Shown here one piece after another: positions 16,466-25,346 of a stretch of DNA of 64,000 bases (positions within the stretch are counted from its first letter, which is position 1; each line of letters starts with the position of its first letter). Source of the DNA: a virus. The notes under the pieces were generated by a model. The model saw only the letters and a program-made list of their open reading frames with translations, searched no databases and was not told the origin of the DNA. The stretch lies in the IMG/VR virus record IMGVR_UViG_3300043446_005369, positions 1-64,000 of that record. The stretch is one strand, 5' to 3'. The translations under genes were made by a program, and so were the position numbers.

Positions 16466-17456
16466 ACTTGAATTCTTCTCTTGCAATTTCATCTAGTTTC
16501 TGCATAATATCATCTGTAAAATACTGTTCTGGATTTTTAAGAATTTCCTTTCCATAGATTTTTTTACCATCAATTTCATAGCGTCCTGCAGTATTTTTCC
16601 AGAGACCACCAAGCTCTCCTAATTCAAGTAGCCCATAATACCGATCAAGACCACGTTCATCATAATATAAACGAATTTCGACATCTTGATTTTCCTTACT
16701 TAATCGTGATTTGTATGTTTTAGCTTTAATGATATTACCTACAATTTCAGTACCTTCCTTTTCTTTAGATTTTGAAAGATAAATGATAGTAGAAGCTGAA
16801 TATTTAATTCCTGAGCCGCCAGACATTTCTTTAGGTGAATACAAGCTCATAGAATCATATACATGATTTGTTACTAACATTGGAATATTCGTCTGCCCAA
16901 GTTTAAGTGTAAGCATACGAAAAGCACCTTTAATTAATTGTGCTTTAGTCATGTCCCGAGAATCCTTTTCCGCTAGCGTATCACTAATTTCTTTATTTGA
17001 AGATAGCATTCCAAGAGAATCCAATACGAACATACAAGGCTTTCTTTCTTCTGCGGGTTTTTTCTGATATATATCTACAGCTTTTACAGCTTTATTTCTA
17101 AATTCTTCAATAGTAACCACATTAATTACAATGAGTCTATTAATATCGATTCCTCGACTTTCTAGAAGAGATTTAGTAATAGCAGACTCAGTGTCAAAAT
17201 AGAGACAGTAACCATCGGGATTACTTTCTAGAAAGTTTTTGACGACTGCGAGAGAGAAAAAAGTTTTCCCAGTGGAGTTTTCACCGCAAATTGCAGTAAT
17301 CTTATTTCCTGATACTCCACCATAAATGGATCCGGATACGAGAGCATTAAAAATATATGAACCTGTATCTACATATGTCTCAGATTCATCAATTTCGGAT
17401 GCTATAGAAGCATACTCAGATCCAACTTCTTTTATAATTTCTTTTAAAAAATCCAT
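16458..17456 (-). CDS. uvsX: UvsX RecA-like recombinase
   Basis: 332 residues. It forms filaments on single-stranded DNA and drives strand invasion for recombination-dependent replication. Walker A is ICGENSTGKTFFSL; a Walker B-like strand reads PCMFVLDSLGML; the DNA-binding loop region includes PKEMSGGSGIKYSA. It follows gp43 directly. Its loader UvsY is at 38624 and the branch-migration helicase UvsW at 36715. Confidence 0.96.
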   Translation of the reverse strand: MDFLKEIIKEVGSEYASIASEIDESETYVDTGSYIFNALVSGSIYGGVSGNKITAICGENSTGKTFFSLAVVKNFLESNPDGYCLYFDTESAITKSLLESRGIDINRLIVINVVTIEEFRNKAVKAVDIYQKKPAEERKPCMFVLDSLGMLSSNKEISDTLAEKDSRDMTKAQLIKGAFRMLTLKLGQTNIPMLVTNHVYDSMSLYSPKEMSGGSGIKYSASTIIYLSKSKEKEGTEIVGNIIKAKTYKSRLSKENQDVEIRLYYDERGLDRYYGLLELGELGGLWKNTAGRYEIDGKKIYGKEILKNPEQYFTDDIMQKLDEIAREEFKYG

Positions 17457-17463
17457 AATTTTT

Positions 17464-19965
17464 CTAGATAAAAAGTGATTCTAATGTGATAGTTTTTTCG
17501 GTTTTCCATCCAATAATATCTAATATAGTTTTTAATGGATCCAGAAAACCTTTTTCAAATTGCAAATCATAATCAACATATTTTTCAAGACTAAGTTCTT
17601 TAGGAAATTCTTGAATAAAAGAGATTACGTTTTCACGAATTATATTTGGTTTTTTTAAGTAAACATATTTAATCTTTTCTCCATTATAAATCAAAGAGTA
17701 TTTGTTTGTTAACTTTTTCTCTTTGATGTAATGATTGAATAAAAGAGCCCCACGAACATGCATTGGAGTTTTGGGTGCGTAAATATTTGAAGATGAAAAA
17801 TATTTACGTATATCAGAAGCGGATCTCGGGAATGCTATTTGTTCAGGAGTCAAATTCTTAAATTCAGATCTACACTTACTGATAAATTCGATAATATCAT
17901 TTTCATTGCCACTCATGAGTATATGAAAGGCATCTTTTAACATTTTGCGACATGGTGCTGGGGTTGACGATTTGATAGCCTCGATACCCTTGATCTTCAA
18001 CTTTGGTTCAGAATACCGAACACCTTCACTATCCCAGACCTTTAGAATATATCTTTTCTTTGCTGTCCAGATTCCACGTTCCGCAATACATTCCCGCTTC
18101 ATGATCATTTTCTGATCATATGCATTTACATATTCGGCCAGCTTTTGGTAAGAACTCTCAATATATTTTTCAAGTTCCAACTTACAGATCTTATCAAGGA
18201 ACGAAACAATGCCTTCAACAGTTTTTTCTCTTCCTTTGTATATAGTTTCAACCAAAGGACCCATATTGAGATAGAGAGAATCAGTATCGGAAGCAATAAC
18301 ATAATCAACATCCTGAGTTTTAAGAAGTTTGTTCAGATAACCATTCATAGAATTCATAATCCATCTAATCGAAACTTGTCCAGAGAAGGTAATAGCTTCG
18401 GCTAAATCGAGTTTATAATATCTAAAGTATTGATTCCCCGTGGCCCCAAAGGCGGAATTTAATTGAATCTTTCTCGCCATCTGAATATTATTGCAACGAG
18501 AAATTTCCTTAATTAACTCTTTGTTTTTGGTTTTTTCATATTCTTGCTCAGCCGCAAGCATTTTCTGTTTAAAAATAACTCGTTCATTATAAATTTTTTC
18601 CATTAATTCTGGAAGAAATCCCCTTTTATCTTTTCGAAACATTGCACCATTAGCGCATATACAATTGTCTTTATATTCGGAAAAGTCAATTGATTGATTT
18701 AAAATTTTATCTACATTAACTGTTGGATGTTTTTCTTCGAGAATAGTTTCCGGGCTTAAATTGTACATCATAATTAAATGAGGATACAAGCTGTTTAAAT
18801 CGCAACTTACAACCCAATCATAAATACCAGGAATTGGTTCCTTTACATAAGCACCGCCAAATTTATCAGTTTTTTCTGAAAATTTCTTTTGCGGAATAAC
18901 AATATTTCGTTTCTTCAGGTAATTGTAGATAATAGTATCCCACATTTTAACTTGAGAAAATACATCACTATAATTAACTTTAGCATCATAAGCCATAGTG
19001 ATTGCCAGTTCGATAAGTTTCATCTTATCTTCTAACCGATCAACTAGCTTAACGTCAAGAATATTATAAGACACAAATTTTCCCCAACCCTTAGTATAAA
19101 AATCCCTAAAGGTATCGAATTCAGAGTGATCTAGCTTTTTCTGTCCAAGCTCAACCTCGGCAATGTAATCTAGACGATAAGACTCTTGAACTTTATAGGT
19201 GAACTTTTTATACAAATCTAGATAATCGAGTTGGGATATACCCATAATATTATATGAAATGTACTTTCTACCAGAAATGTAAACTTCATCCTCCTTAACT
19301 ACGTTCCAAGGAGAAAGCATATTTTTATACTTTTCTCCTAGAACAGATTCAATCCTTCTAGAAATATAAGGAATATCATACAATGTTGAATTCCAACCAC
19401 TGATAATGTCGGGAGTGTTATTTTCATCTGACCACCAATGAATAAAATCCATTAGAAGTTCATGTTCAGTATCAAAAGGTTTATACAATACATCTTGATC
19501 TGTAGTATGATATGAACCTTTACCCCAAGTGTAAATTTGTTTAGTTGAACAATCTTGAATTGTAATCAGTAGAATTTCCTCTGCTGCGGATTCAACATCA
19601 GGGAATCCGTTTTCAGATGCGACCTCAATATCAATTACGTAGATTTTGATTTGATCAATATCATACCGAATTTCATCATCTGGATACTTTTCGGAAATGT
19701 ATTGATACAAATATCTTTCATTTCCATAAATTTCAAAGTTTTCAATATCTTCGTACTGTTTATAAAATTCTCTACAATCTTTTATGGATCCAGGATTAAT
19801 AGCTTGAGCATATTCTCCAGATAAGGTTTTGTATTCAGTTGGGATATTTGATTTTACAAACAATGTGGGTGAAAATTCCTCTCTGACTTTAAATCGTACT
19901 CCTTGATTAGTTCCCCTGACTAAAATACGATTGCCATACATTTCAACATTGGTATAAAAATTCAT
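17464..19965 (-). CDS. 43: Family B DNA polymerase, gp43
   Basis: 833 residues. The exonuclease domain has IYVIDIEVASENG (Exo I) and the polymerase domain has CDLNSLYPHLIM (motif A), KIQLNSAFGATGNQ (motif B) and ASDTDSLYLN (motif C). I chose the ATG at 19965, which overlaps the previous TGA as TGATG. No intein or split is seen, although gp43 is a frequent intein site in T4-like phages. It works with the clamp gp45 and clamp loader gp44/62 encoded upstream. Confidence 0.97.
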   Translation of the reverse strand: MNFYTNVEMYGNRILVRGTNQGVRFKVREEFSPTLFVKSNIPTEYKTLSGEYAQAINPGSIKDCREFYKQYEDIENFEIYGNERYLYQYISEKYPDDEIRYDIDQIKIYVIDIEVASENGFPDVESAAEEILLITIQDCSTKQIYTWGKGSYHTTDQDVLYKPFDTEHELLMDFIHWWSDENNTPDIISGWNSTLYDIPYISRRIESVLGEKYKNMLSPWNVVKEDEVYISGRKYISYNIMGISQLDYLDLYKKFTYKVQESYRLDYIAEVELGQKKLDHSEFDTFRDFYTKGWGKFVSYNILDVKLVDRLEDKMKLIELAITMAYDAKVNYSDVFSQVKMWDTIIYNYLKKRNIVIPQKKFSEKTDKFGGAYVKEPIPGIYDWVVSCDLNSLYPHLIMMYNLSPETILEEKHPTVNVDKILNQSIDFSEYKDNCICANGAMFRKDKRGFLPELMEKIYNERVIFKQKMLAAEQEYEKTKNKELIKEISRCNNIQMARKIQLNSAFGATGNQYFRYYKLDLAEAITFSGQVSIRWIMNSMNGYLNKLLKTQDVDYVIASDTDSLYLNMGPLVETIYKGREKTVEGIVSFLDKICKLELEKYIESSYQKLAEYVNAYDQKMIMKRECIAERGIWTAKKRYILKVWDSEGVRYSEPKLKIKGIEAIKSSTPAPCRKMLKDAFHILMSGNENDIIEFISKCRSEFKNLTPEQIAFPRSASDIRKYFSSSNIYAPKTPMHVRGALLFNHYIKEKKLTNKYSLIYNGEKIKYVYLKKPNIIRENVISFIQEFPKELSLEKYVDYDLQFEKGFLDPLKTILDIIGWKTEKTITLESLFI

Positions 19966-20216
19966 CAACTAGTTAACTCCAAATATTTTTGAATAATTTC
20001 TGGTTTTGGATCTACCACAGTTAGTACATTATCGGAAAGAATTTTCATTTCTCTTTGATTTGTAACTTCCGGCCAAGGAGTCATATTTTCGTTGACATCA
20101 ATACGATATGGATTAATTAATTTCCAATCTGGATCACCAAGTTCTGCATCAATTTCAACAACTTCAGTAATAATTACATTATCAACATTCAGTAAAAGAC
20201 ACTTGATTGCTTTCAT
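19965..20216 (-). CDS. Small Sm-like family protein upstream of gp43
   Basis: 83 residues, beta-rich, with LINPYRIDVNENMTPWPEV and LTVVDPKPEIIQKYLEL. The proteins at 20182 and 36301 share this pattern: a dP/NP segment, then PW, then VxTxxdP with a terminal helix. I infer a small beta-barrel, perhaps Sm/Hfq-like. The start at 20216 overlaps the preceding gene by 35 nt. Function unknown; a role in RNA binding near the polymerase gene is only a suggestion. Confidence 0.65.
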   Translation of the reverse strand: MKAIKCLLLNVDNVIITEVVEIDAELGDPDWKLINPYRIDVNENMTPWPEVTNQREMKILSDNVLTVVDPKPEIIQKYLELTS

Positions 20217-20517
20217 TTATTTTTTCCTCATAAAGATTTTTAACGGATGTAATTGGGTCAACCATTGTTACGACCCAACTTGGAGTAATTACTACATCAG
20301 TATCTTCAGTAAGTAATATCCAAGGTGTTAAGGATACTTGAATCTGCGAATCGTGCAGCCTCTCTTCAGAAAGAAGAATTGGACGTTCGGTTAGAACTTT
20401 ATGTGGATTATGTAGCATATATCCACATAAAGAATTATCCTGTATAATTTCCTTTGCTTCAGAGATTATAGTCTCACCGGACTTCATTAAAATTAGTTTG
20501 ATCGTCATTTGGCTCAA
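20182..20517 (-). CDS. Sm-like family protein, promoter-proximal gene of the gp43 operon
   Basis: 111 residues. IKLILMKSGETIISEAKEI opens the protein, followed by LHNPHKVL, VSLTPWILL and WVVTMVDPITSVKNLYEE. The 'K.SGE.I' opening is typical of small Sm-like beta-barrels, which supports but does not prove that fold. It is the first gene after the composite promoter at 20532 and precedes the 83-residue relative and gp43. Confidence 0.7.
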   Translation of the reverse strand: MSQMTIKLILMKSGETIISEAKEIIQDNSLCGYMLHNPHKVLTERPILLSEERLHDSQIQVSLTPWILLTEDTDVVITPSWVVTMVDPITSVKNLYEEKINESNQVSFTEC

Positions 20518-20531
20518 TACTCTGCCTTACC

Positions 20532-20560
20532 ATCTTAGCAAAAAAATGGGGAGATGTCAA
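20532..20560 (-). promoter_or_regulatory. Early-type sigma70 promoter for the gp43 operon
   Basis: TTGACA (20555-20560), 17-nt spacer, TAAGAT (20532-20537), with TGC before the -10. The -35 box lies partly in the loop and partly in the 3' arm of the terminator at 20540-20574, and the terminator's T-run forms part of the spacer. Confidence 0.8.
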
Positions 20561-20574
20561 GCGGCATCCCCCCA
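20540..20574 (-). terminator. Terminator overlapping the gp43-operon promoter
   Basis: A 10-bp stem (TGGGGGGATG with CATCTCCCCA, one G-T pair) and an 8-nt loop are followed by seven Ts. It should end transcripts from hsp20 and the 52-residue gene while the same bases provide the -35 and spacer of the next promoter. Confidence 0.85.
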
Positions 20575-20597
20575 AATCTCTAATTAGTTTTTAAAGC

Positions 20598-20756
20598 TCA
20601 ATCTCCGTTTCCTCCAGAACTAGAAGAAGACTTCTTTGCACAAGCCTTTCCTCCAGGAGCCATAGCATAAGGTATTACATTATAGCATTTTACTTTTTGA
20701 CCAGAAGATGAATTAATATATTGAACTTTTTCAATAAATTGTTCAAAAGATTTCAT
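20598..20756 (-). CDS. Small CTS-like tagged protein (52 aa)
   Basis: It starts MKSFEQFIEKVQ, resembling the MKTFxEFL tag of other proteins here, but the P1 position of the would-be cleavage site is Lys where Glu is expected. The rest is short and Ser/Gly-rich (KKSSSSSGGNGD) with two Cys. A TCTAAATA late-promoter variant lies 15 nt upstream, within the end of hsp20. A small virion component is a reasonable guess; function unknown. Confidence 0.6.
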   Translation of the reverse strand: MKSFEQFIEKVQYINSSSGQKVKCYNVIPYAMAPGGKACAKKSSSSSGGNGD

Positions 20757-20770
20757 TTGAATTTTTATTT

Positions 20771-20778
20771 TATTTAGA
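20771..20778 (-). promoter_or_regulatory. Late promoter variant TCTAAATA
   Basis: 7 of 8 match to the T4 late consensus, 15 nt before the ATG at 20756, overlapping the hsp20 stop. Confidence 0.4.
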
Positions 20779-21199
20779 GATAATCTTTTCTCGCATGATG
20801 ATCTGGTATTGTTTTTTTCAGATAAATGCTCAATAATCCATCTTCGAAAGTTACATCTTTAATAATAACATCATCGGATAAAGTCCAAATTCTCTTAAAA
20901 GATCGAAGAGCAAGACCTTTATGAATATAATTCGTGTTAGATTCTTTATCTTCTTTTTGGCCTTCAACAAATAATTTTCCGCATTCAGTATATACCAATA
21001 ATTCTTTTCGTTTAAATCCGGCTAAAGCAAGTTCTAATTTATTTTCAACACTACTTAGCTGAATATAATTGTATGGCGGATAATTTGAAGTGGTTTCATG
21101 AATATTAAAAATTCTATCGAAATATTCTTCAATACCGATACTATTTTTTGAAATTTTATCCATCAAAGCGGAAAGATCCGCTGAAGTATATTTTGTCAT
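20774..21199 (-). CDS. hsp20: Small heat-shock protein Hsp20
   Basis: 141 residues. An alpha-crystallin domain spans about residues 42-135: NYIQLSSVENKLELALAGFKR, the LLVYTECGKLFVEG strand pair, ALRSFKRIWTLSDDV and the conserved DGLLSIYLKK near the end. These chaperones hold unfolding proteins and are common in T4-like cyanophages. It follows the terminator after regA, so it probably has its own promoter in the 157-nt gap, which I could not pin down. Confidence 0.92.
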   Translation of the reverse strand: MTKYTSADLSALMDKISKNSIGIEEYFDRIFNIHETTSNYPPYNYIQLSSVENKLELALAGFKRKELLVYTECGKLFVEGQKEDKESNTNYIHKGLALRSFKRIWTLSDDVIIKDVTFEDGLLSIYLKKTIPDHHARKDYL

Positions 21200-21272
21200 T
21201 TAATTCTCCTTAAAAAGCGAGTTTGAATAGAAGGATCCTTTCGGCATCCAACATTATTTAATCATAAAAAAG

Positions 21273-21308
21273 AAAAAAGAGGAACAGTGAAAACCGAACC
21301 TCTTTTTT
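21273..21308 (-). terminator. Terminator after regA
   Basis: AAAAAAGAGG and CCTCTTTTTT form a 10-bp stem (GC-rich core of five pairs) around a 16-nt loop, ending in Ts. The rest of the 157-nt gap 21200-21356 holds a small GAGAC/GTCTC hairpin near 21340 and nothing else I can identify. Confidence 0.75.
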
Positions 21309-21356
21309 GGGTGTTCCGAACTTTTCTGTAGAGACCGCACGAAAGTCTCATACTAT

Positions 21357-21797
21357 TTAGTTAAATTCTTCAGGCTTCTTTTTCTTTGCCCCGATATTAT
21401 ATTTTGTTTCTAAAATCCATTCGTCTTTTTCCTTATACGAAAGAACTTTAATTTGATTCAAGGGAGCAATGTTTTGTATTTTAGATACATCGACAATTGT
21501 AATAAGTCCCCAATCGGCCAATAGCTGTGCAATTCTATTACGGCGTTGTACATCATTTACTGTTAGATTGGCATGTTTACCATCTAAAGCAAAAAGTTCT
21601 TTAAAATGAATAATATAATAATGACCCTGCTTATGTAAAATATGACAGGATTGATACAATTTTTTTTCTTTTCTTGAAGCAACCCCAATACGAGTTAAGG
21701 TTTCTCGTACTTTTAAAAAGTCATCGGGCTCATTGAGAATCACCTCCACCATTTGATCTGGTGTCCATCTCACTTCAGGTTCTTGAACTACGCTCAT
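21357..21797 (-). CDS. regA: RegA translational repressor
   Basis: 146 residues. RegA binds ribosome sites of early phage mRNAs and represses their translation. The core EPDDFLKVRETLTRIGVASR, then QSCHILHKQGHYYIIHFKE and the GKHANLTVNDVQRRNRIA region, match the family over its whole length. It overlaps the end of gp62 by 4 nt, as in the T4 order 45-44-62-regA. Confidence 0.95.
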   Translation of the reverse strand: MSVVQEPEVRWTPDQMVEVILNEPDDFLKVRETLTRIGVASRKEKKLYQSCHILHKQGHYYIIHFKELFALDGKHANLTVNDVQRRNRIAQLLADWGLITIVDVSKIQNIAPLNQIKVLSYKEKDEWILETKYNIGAKKKKPEEFN

Positions 21798-22174
21798 TTT
21801 GTTCCTCCAGTTTCAAACTTTGATTTTATATAATTAAGCTGTTCTTTATTTAGAATCATCAAAGCTTGCTTTGCCTTTTCATTACTATAGCCATAATAAC
21901 GTTTGACATAATCAAGGTCTTTGATATTATCTTTACGGAGCCAGGGAGAATATCTCTTCTTTTTCCGCAAAATATTTATATAAAAATCATACTGCATTTT
22001 TTTAGGCAAAAAATGATTTATATTCATTTCATTTGCAAACATCACACAATCGATGTGACCAGAAAGACACCGATTAATGATATATGAATTATATTCTTTT
22101 TCCAATAAAGAGTTTTCATCCATCAAATTGATTTTTGATGAATTAATTGAATTTAGCCAATCCTTAAGTTCCAT
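21794..22174 (-). CDS. 62: Clamp loader small subunit, gp62
   Basis: 126 residues, smaller than T4 gp62 (187). It is identified mainly by position between gp44 and regA, plus a helical sequence (LKDWLNSINSSKINL, MQYDFYINILRKKKRY). It forms the clamp-loader complex with gp44 that places gp45 on DNA. Confidence 0.85.
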   Translation of the reverse strand: MELKDWLNSINSSKINLMDENSLLEKEYNSYIINRCLSGHIDCVMFANEMNINHFLPKKMQYDFYINILRKKKRYSPWLRKDNIKDLDYVKRYYGYSNEKAKQALMILNKEQLNYIKSKFETGGTK

Positions 22175-22175
22175 A

Positions 22176-23120
22176 TTATTTAAATGAACATTCGACCATA
22201 ATTTCAGTTAAAGCAGCAAGAAGATTGATTTCCTGGTCACAAACAAAAGCACACTGATATTGATACCTTGCAATGATTAAAACTGCAGCAGGAATTGATG
22301 CTGGAATTAATGCAGTATAAAGAGCATCATAAACTCTACGAAGAAGCACAGAAGCATCATTATCTAAATTTGATACCACCCATTTACGAACTTCCGTGAA
22401 ATTCTTATCCTTTAGATTTTTAATCAATTCATTTACGGAAATATCAGAAAGTGATGCAAGAATTCCGGAGTCAATAATTCCTCCAGCAGAATATCTCTGA
22501 CATTCATTCAAAACTCGTCTAAAATCAGGAAAATACTTGGTTACAAGTTCTGCAACTACTTTTTGATCATATTTAATCCCCTCATTATCCAAGATAGTTT
22601 GAAGACGTTTGAAAAAAGCTCCAGCCAGTTGAGCTTTTTGTTTTCCTTTGATTGTAAAATCAATGACGGCACATCGGGAATGCAATGGCTCAATAATCTT
22701 GTTCTTGTAGTTGCAAGTGAAGATGAATCTACAGTTGTTATAAAATGTCTCAATATTCGCCCGTAGTAAGAGTTGAACATCTGAGGTTGTGTTGTCACTT
22801 TCGTCCACAATAATGACTTTGTGTTTAGATGTTGACGTAAGTGAGACGGTCGAAGCAAAGCTCTTTGCTTGGTTTCGGACAGTATCCAAGAAACGCCCTT
22901 CGTCGGATCCGTTAATGACATAATAATCTGCTCCTAATTCATTGCATAATGCTTTTGCGATTGTAGTTTTACCAATACCAGGTGGACCAGAGAGAAGGAG
23001 ATTTGGAATCTCTCCTTTGGCTACAAACTCCTTAAAGGTTTTTTTAGTATCTTCCGGAAGAATACAATCCTCAATAGTTTTTGGTCTATAGCGTTCCACG
23101 AAAAGGAAGTCACTTGTCAT
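22176..23120 (-). CDS. 44: Clamp loader ATPase, gp44
   Basis: 314 residues, AAA+ ATPase. Walker A is LSGPPGIGKTTIAKAL (about residues 44-59), the DExD-type box is VIIVDESDN, and the SRC arginine-finger motif is LHSRCAVIDF. The C-terminal helical part forms the collar. Together with gp62 it loads the sliding clamp. Confidence 0.96.
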   Translation of the reverse strand: MTSDFLFVERYRPKTIEDCILPEDTKKTFKEFVAKGEIPNLLLSGPPGIGKTTIAKALCNELGADYYVINGSDEGRFLDTVRNQAKSFASTVSLTSTSKHKVIIVDESDNTTSDVQLLLRANIETFYNNCRFIFTCNYKNKIIEPLHSRCAVIDFTIKGKQKAQLAGAFFKRLQTILDNEGIKYDQKVVAELVTKYFPDFRRVLNECQRYSAGGIIDSGILASLSDISVNELIKNLKDKNFTEVRKWVVSNLDNDASVLLRRVYDALYTALIPASIPAAVLIIARYQYQCAFVCDQEINLLAALTEIMVECSFK

Positions 23121-23129
23121 AATTTAAAA

Positions 23130-23303
23130 TCAATCAGATCTTTTTAAAATAAAATAAGGATATTCATCCTCTTCAGCATATAATCCCATCGGGTAAAGTG
23201 CTGCAGGATATTCTTCGACAGGACCAACATAAAGAGTTACCTCCAGGTCCAACTGATCTTCAGATAATTCTTGAAGTTTTTCTATAACTTCTCTATATTT
23301 CAT
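23130..23303 (-). CDS. Small acidic conserved protein (57 aa)
   Basis: An ATG at 23303 gives 57 residues starting MKYREVIEKLQELSEDQLD, a predicted helix, then VTLYVGPVEEYPAALYP and an acidic, aromatic end. The opening resembles a short conserved cyanophage protein. It sits tightly between its neighbours. Function unknown. Confidence 0.65.
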   Translation of the reverse strand: MKYREVIEKLQELSEDQLDLEVTLYVGPVEEYPAALYPMGLYAEEDEYPYFILKRSD

Positions 23304-23306
23304 AAT

Positions 23307-23816
23307 TTAGATCCATTCAGGTTTTCGTTCTGGCATACGAAGATAATTAGATGCAACCCAAGGTTTGCTGCTAATGTACATCTTGTAAGCAGTAAAAGTG
23401 TCAATCCCTTCGTCAAGTTTATACTCATCTGGCATCGCCCTCACAAATGGTGTTACTTCAGTAATTTTGCCTTTAGGAAAAAGATAATATGCTTCCAGTA
23501 AAGTAGTATAACAAGAATGCACCTTACCATAACGAAGTGCATATTCGTCGCACAAATTCATACCATGTTTAATCAACCAATAAGCATTATTTGGGGATTG
23601 GCTGGTCCAGATCGTACAGGGATGATTGCGGAAAGCTCCCTTGGTGGTACTGTAAGGCGTCCCATCGGCCTTGTGAAGGGGACCATACCCATGATACCAG
23701 TCGGATGCTACGATCGCCAAGAGTTGGCAGCATTCCAAAGGCATTTTAACAATATGCTTGTCGGGAAGACAAATAGCACTTTCAGCTGGGAATTTGTTCG
23801 TTACAAAGATGTTCAT
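23307..23816 (-). CDS. Conserved phage protein of unknown function (169 aa)
   Basis: 169 residues, compact, with many Trp, His and Cys. Conserved-looking motifs are PDKHIVKMPLECCQLLA, FRNHPCTIWTSQSPNNAYW and MNLCDEYALRYGK. I recognise this pattern from other large phages, where it is usually unannotated. The His/Cys/Trp-rich motifs look catalytic or metal-binding, but I cannot name a reaction. Confidence 0.75.
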   Translation of the reverse strand: MNIFVTNKFPAESAICLPDKHIVKMPLECCQLLAIVASDWYHGYGPLHKADGTPYSTTKGAFRNHPCTIWTSQSPNNAYWLIKHGMNLCDEYALRYGKVHSCYTTLLEAYYLFPKGKITEVTPFVRAMPDEYKLDEGIDTFTAYKMYISSKPWVASNYLRMPERKPEWI

Positions 23817-23822
23817 AATAAA

Positions 23823-24299
23823 TCAATCAATACAGTACTTCATAATCATTTTTTTTGTTTCAGTTGGATTGTCCTCCAACCAAAAAGCTTCGTGTTCTAC
23901 ATCTTCCGTACTCGGATTAATGACAACTGCTTGCCGTAATGAGACTAGTTTTTGCTTAGATAGTCTCATTTCACTTTTAGGAATTCCAAAAGGACTAAAA
24001 TAGTCATTACTAAAAAGTGATTTGAAGAATGAAAAAATATTTCGCTTTTCATTCCTAGATTTACATGACTGTGCATAATGAACACTTTCATGTACCAATG
24101 TTTGATTAATATTGAATCTTACATTTGGATACTGCTTAATTTTGTCCGTGCAGATCGACAATTGATTTAGTCTCGCTTCATAAAAGCCAAAAATATCATA
24201 CTGCTGACAAACCTCAGAATTTTCAACCACTTGTATCTTATTAGACATCAATTTATACATGTCCATAGATTGAGTGGAAAGATAAAGAAGAAATTCCAT
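23823..24299 (-). CDS. Putative zinc metallopeptidase-like protein (HExxH)
   Basis: 158 residues. TLVHESVHYAQSC carries HExxH, and EDVEHEAFWLEDNP about 60 residues later offers a Glu ligand. This is a second small HExxH protein besides the one at 13251, with little other similarity. It starts at the gp45 stop (TAATG overlap). No signal peptide is seen; substrate unknown. Confidence 0.6.
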   Translation of the reverse strand: MEFLLYLSTQSMDMYKLMSNKIQVVENSEVCQQYDIFGFYEARLNQLSICTDKIKQYPNVRFNINQTLVHESVHYAQSCKSRNEKRNIFSFFKSLFSNDYFSPFGIPKSEMRLSKQKLVSLRQAVVINPSTEDVEHEAFWLEDNPTETKKMIMKYCID

Positions 24300-24967
24300 T
24301 ATTCGTTAAATTTACTATCTGGCTCTAATGCAATCCAATATGAAAGATTATACTTTTCGTTTGTAAATTTAGAGTATAGTTTAGAAGAAACTACGACATC
24401 ATATGATCCAGAGATGATTTTAATGTGTTCTATTTTAAAGTTAAACACAAATACATCATTAGTTTGGCCAACTACTATAGAATATTCATTCGAGGTATCA
24501 TTATTTTTATCACGAACCACCAAACGAATAACTCCGTTTTCTCCAATTGCAGAAAGATCTGGAAGTTGATAGATGGAAGATGCCTTAATCAATTTGTCTA
24601 AAGAACTACTATCGAGCTGAAAACAAACATCCTGAGAAGGCAATTTAATCTCTTTATCTGGAGGTGTTACAATTACATTTGGATCTGCATAAAAATATTT
24701 TGCTCGCCAGTTGCCCTCCCGAATCGTAACATACGAATCATTTGTAAAATCCAAATCAGGACTTTGATGTAGGCTTAAACCATTTAGGAATTCACTTAAA
24801 TCATAAATCGCAAATTGACGAGGGAAATCTTCCTCAATTTGTGCTTCAGCCAAAATATTTTTTGCAACTGAAATAGTTCGAAGATGATTTCCATTTTTTA
24901 CCAAAATTGAATTATTAATTTTAGAAAAATTCTTAAGAATGCTTAGTGTTTTATCAGATAATTTCAT
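24299..24967 (-). CDS. 45: Sliding clamp, gp45
   Basis: 222 residues, the usual length. It forms the trimeric ring that tethers gp43 and, in T4, activates late transcription through gp33 and gp55. It opens MKLSDKTLSILKNFSKIN and keeps the family's YDLSEFLNGLSL and FQLDSSSLDKLIKASSIYQLPDL segments. Confidence 0.95.
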   Translation of the reverse strand: MKLSDKTLSILKNFSKINNSILVKNGNHLRTISVAKNILAEAQIEEDFPRQFAIYDLSEFLNGLSLHQSPDLDFTNDSYVTIREGNWRAKYFYADPNVIVTPPDKEIKLPSQDVCFQLDSSSLDKLIKASSIYQLPDLSAIGENGVIRLVVRDKNNDTSNEYSIVVGQTNDVFVFNFKIEHIKIISGSYDVVVSSKLYSKFTNEKYNLSYWIALEPDSKFNE

Positions 24968-24977
24968 TTTATTTCAA

Positions 24978-25343
24978 TCAACGGAACTCATTTAGGCCAT
25001 TGTCTTTGCGAGTGTAGTGCCCATCAAAGTGAAGAAGAAGCATAGCATAATGAATTACTTTAAGAAGATCCCTTTTGTTTCTTCCATCCTTGTCACCATA
25101 ACGACTCCCATACTTTAGAATATTGGCTTGACAAAATTTTACTGCCAAATCTTTAGAAGCCATTAAATCGATTGTTTGAATATTTTTATACTCTTCATTA
25201 TGACCACAATAATGACTAGTATAAGTTTCAGTTACATAATTTTCAATATCTTTGATGATTTTATCTTCATTATACTTCCAAAGATGATTTGTTTTTTCTG
25301 ATTCGTGTGAGTTCATGCGTAAATTGTTTTCATAATTTTTCAT
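24978..25343 (-). CDS. Conserved cyanophage protein, DUF3310-like end
   Basis: 121 residues from an ATG at 25343; an internal ATG at 25316 is also possible, and a TTG at 25373 is unlikely because it lies inside a terminator hairpin. Motifs are NHLWKYNEDKIIKDIENYV, SHYCGHNEE, and an ending with YGSRYGDKDGRNKRDLLK and IHYAMLLLHF that resembles DUF3310 proteins. Function unknown; possibly nucleotide-related. Confidence 0.7.
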   Translation of the reverse strand: MKNYENNLRMNSHESEKTNHLWKYNEDKIIKDIENYVTETYTSHYCGHNEEYKNIQTIDLMASKDLAVKFCQANILKYGSRYGDKDGRNKRDLLKVIHYAMLLLHFDGHYTRKDNGLNEFR

Positions 25344-25346
25344 AAA

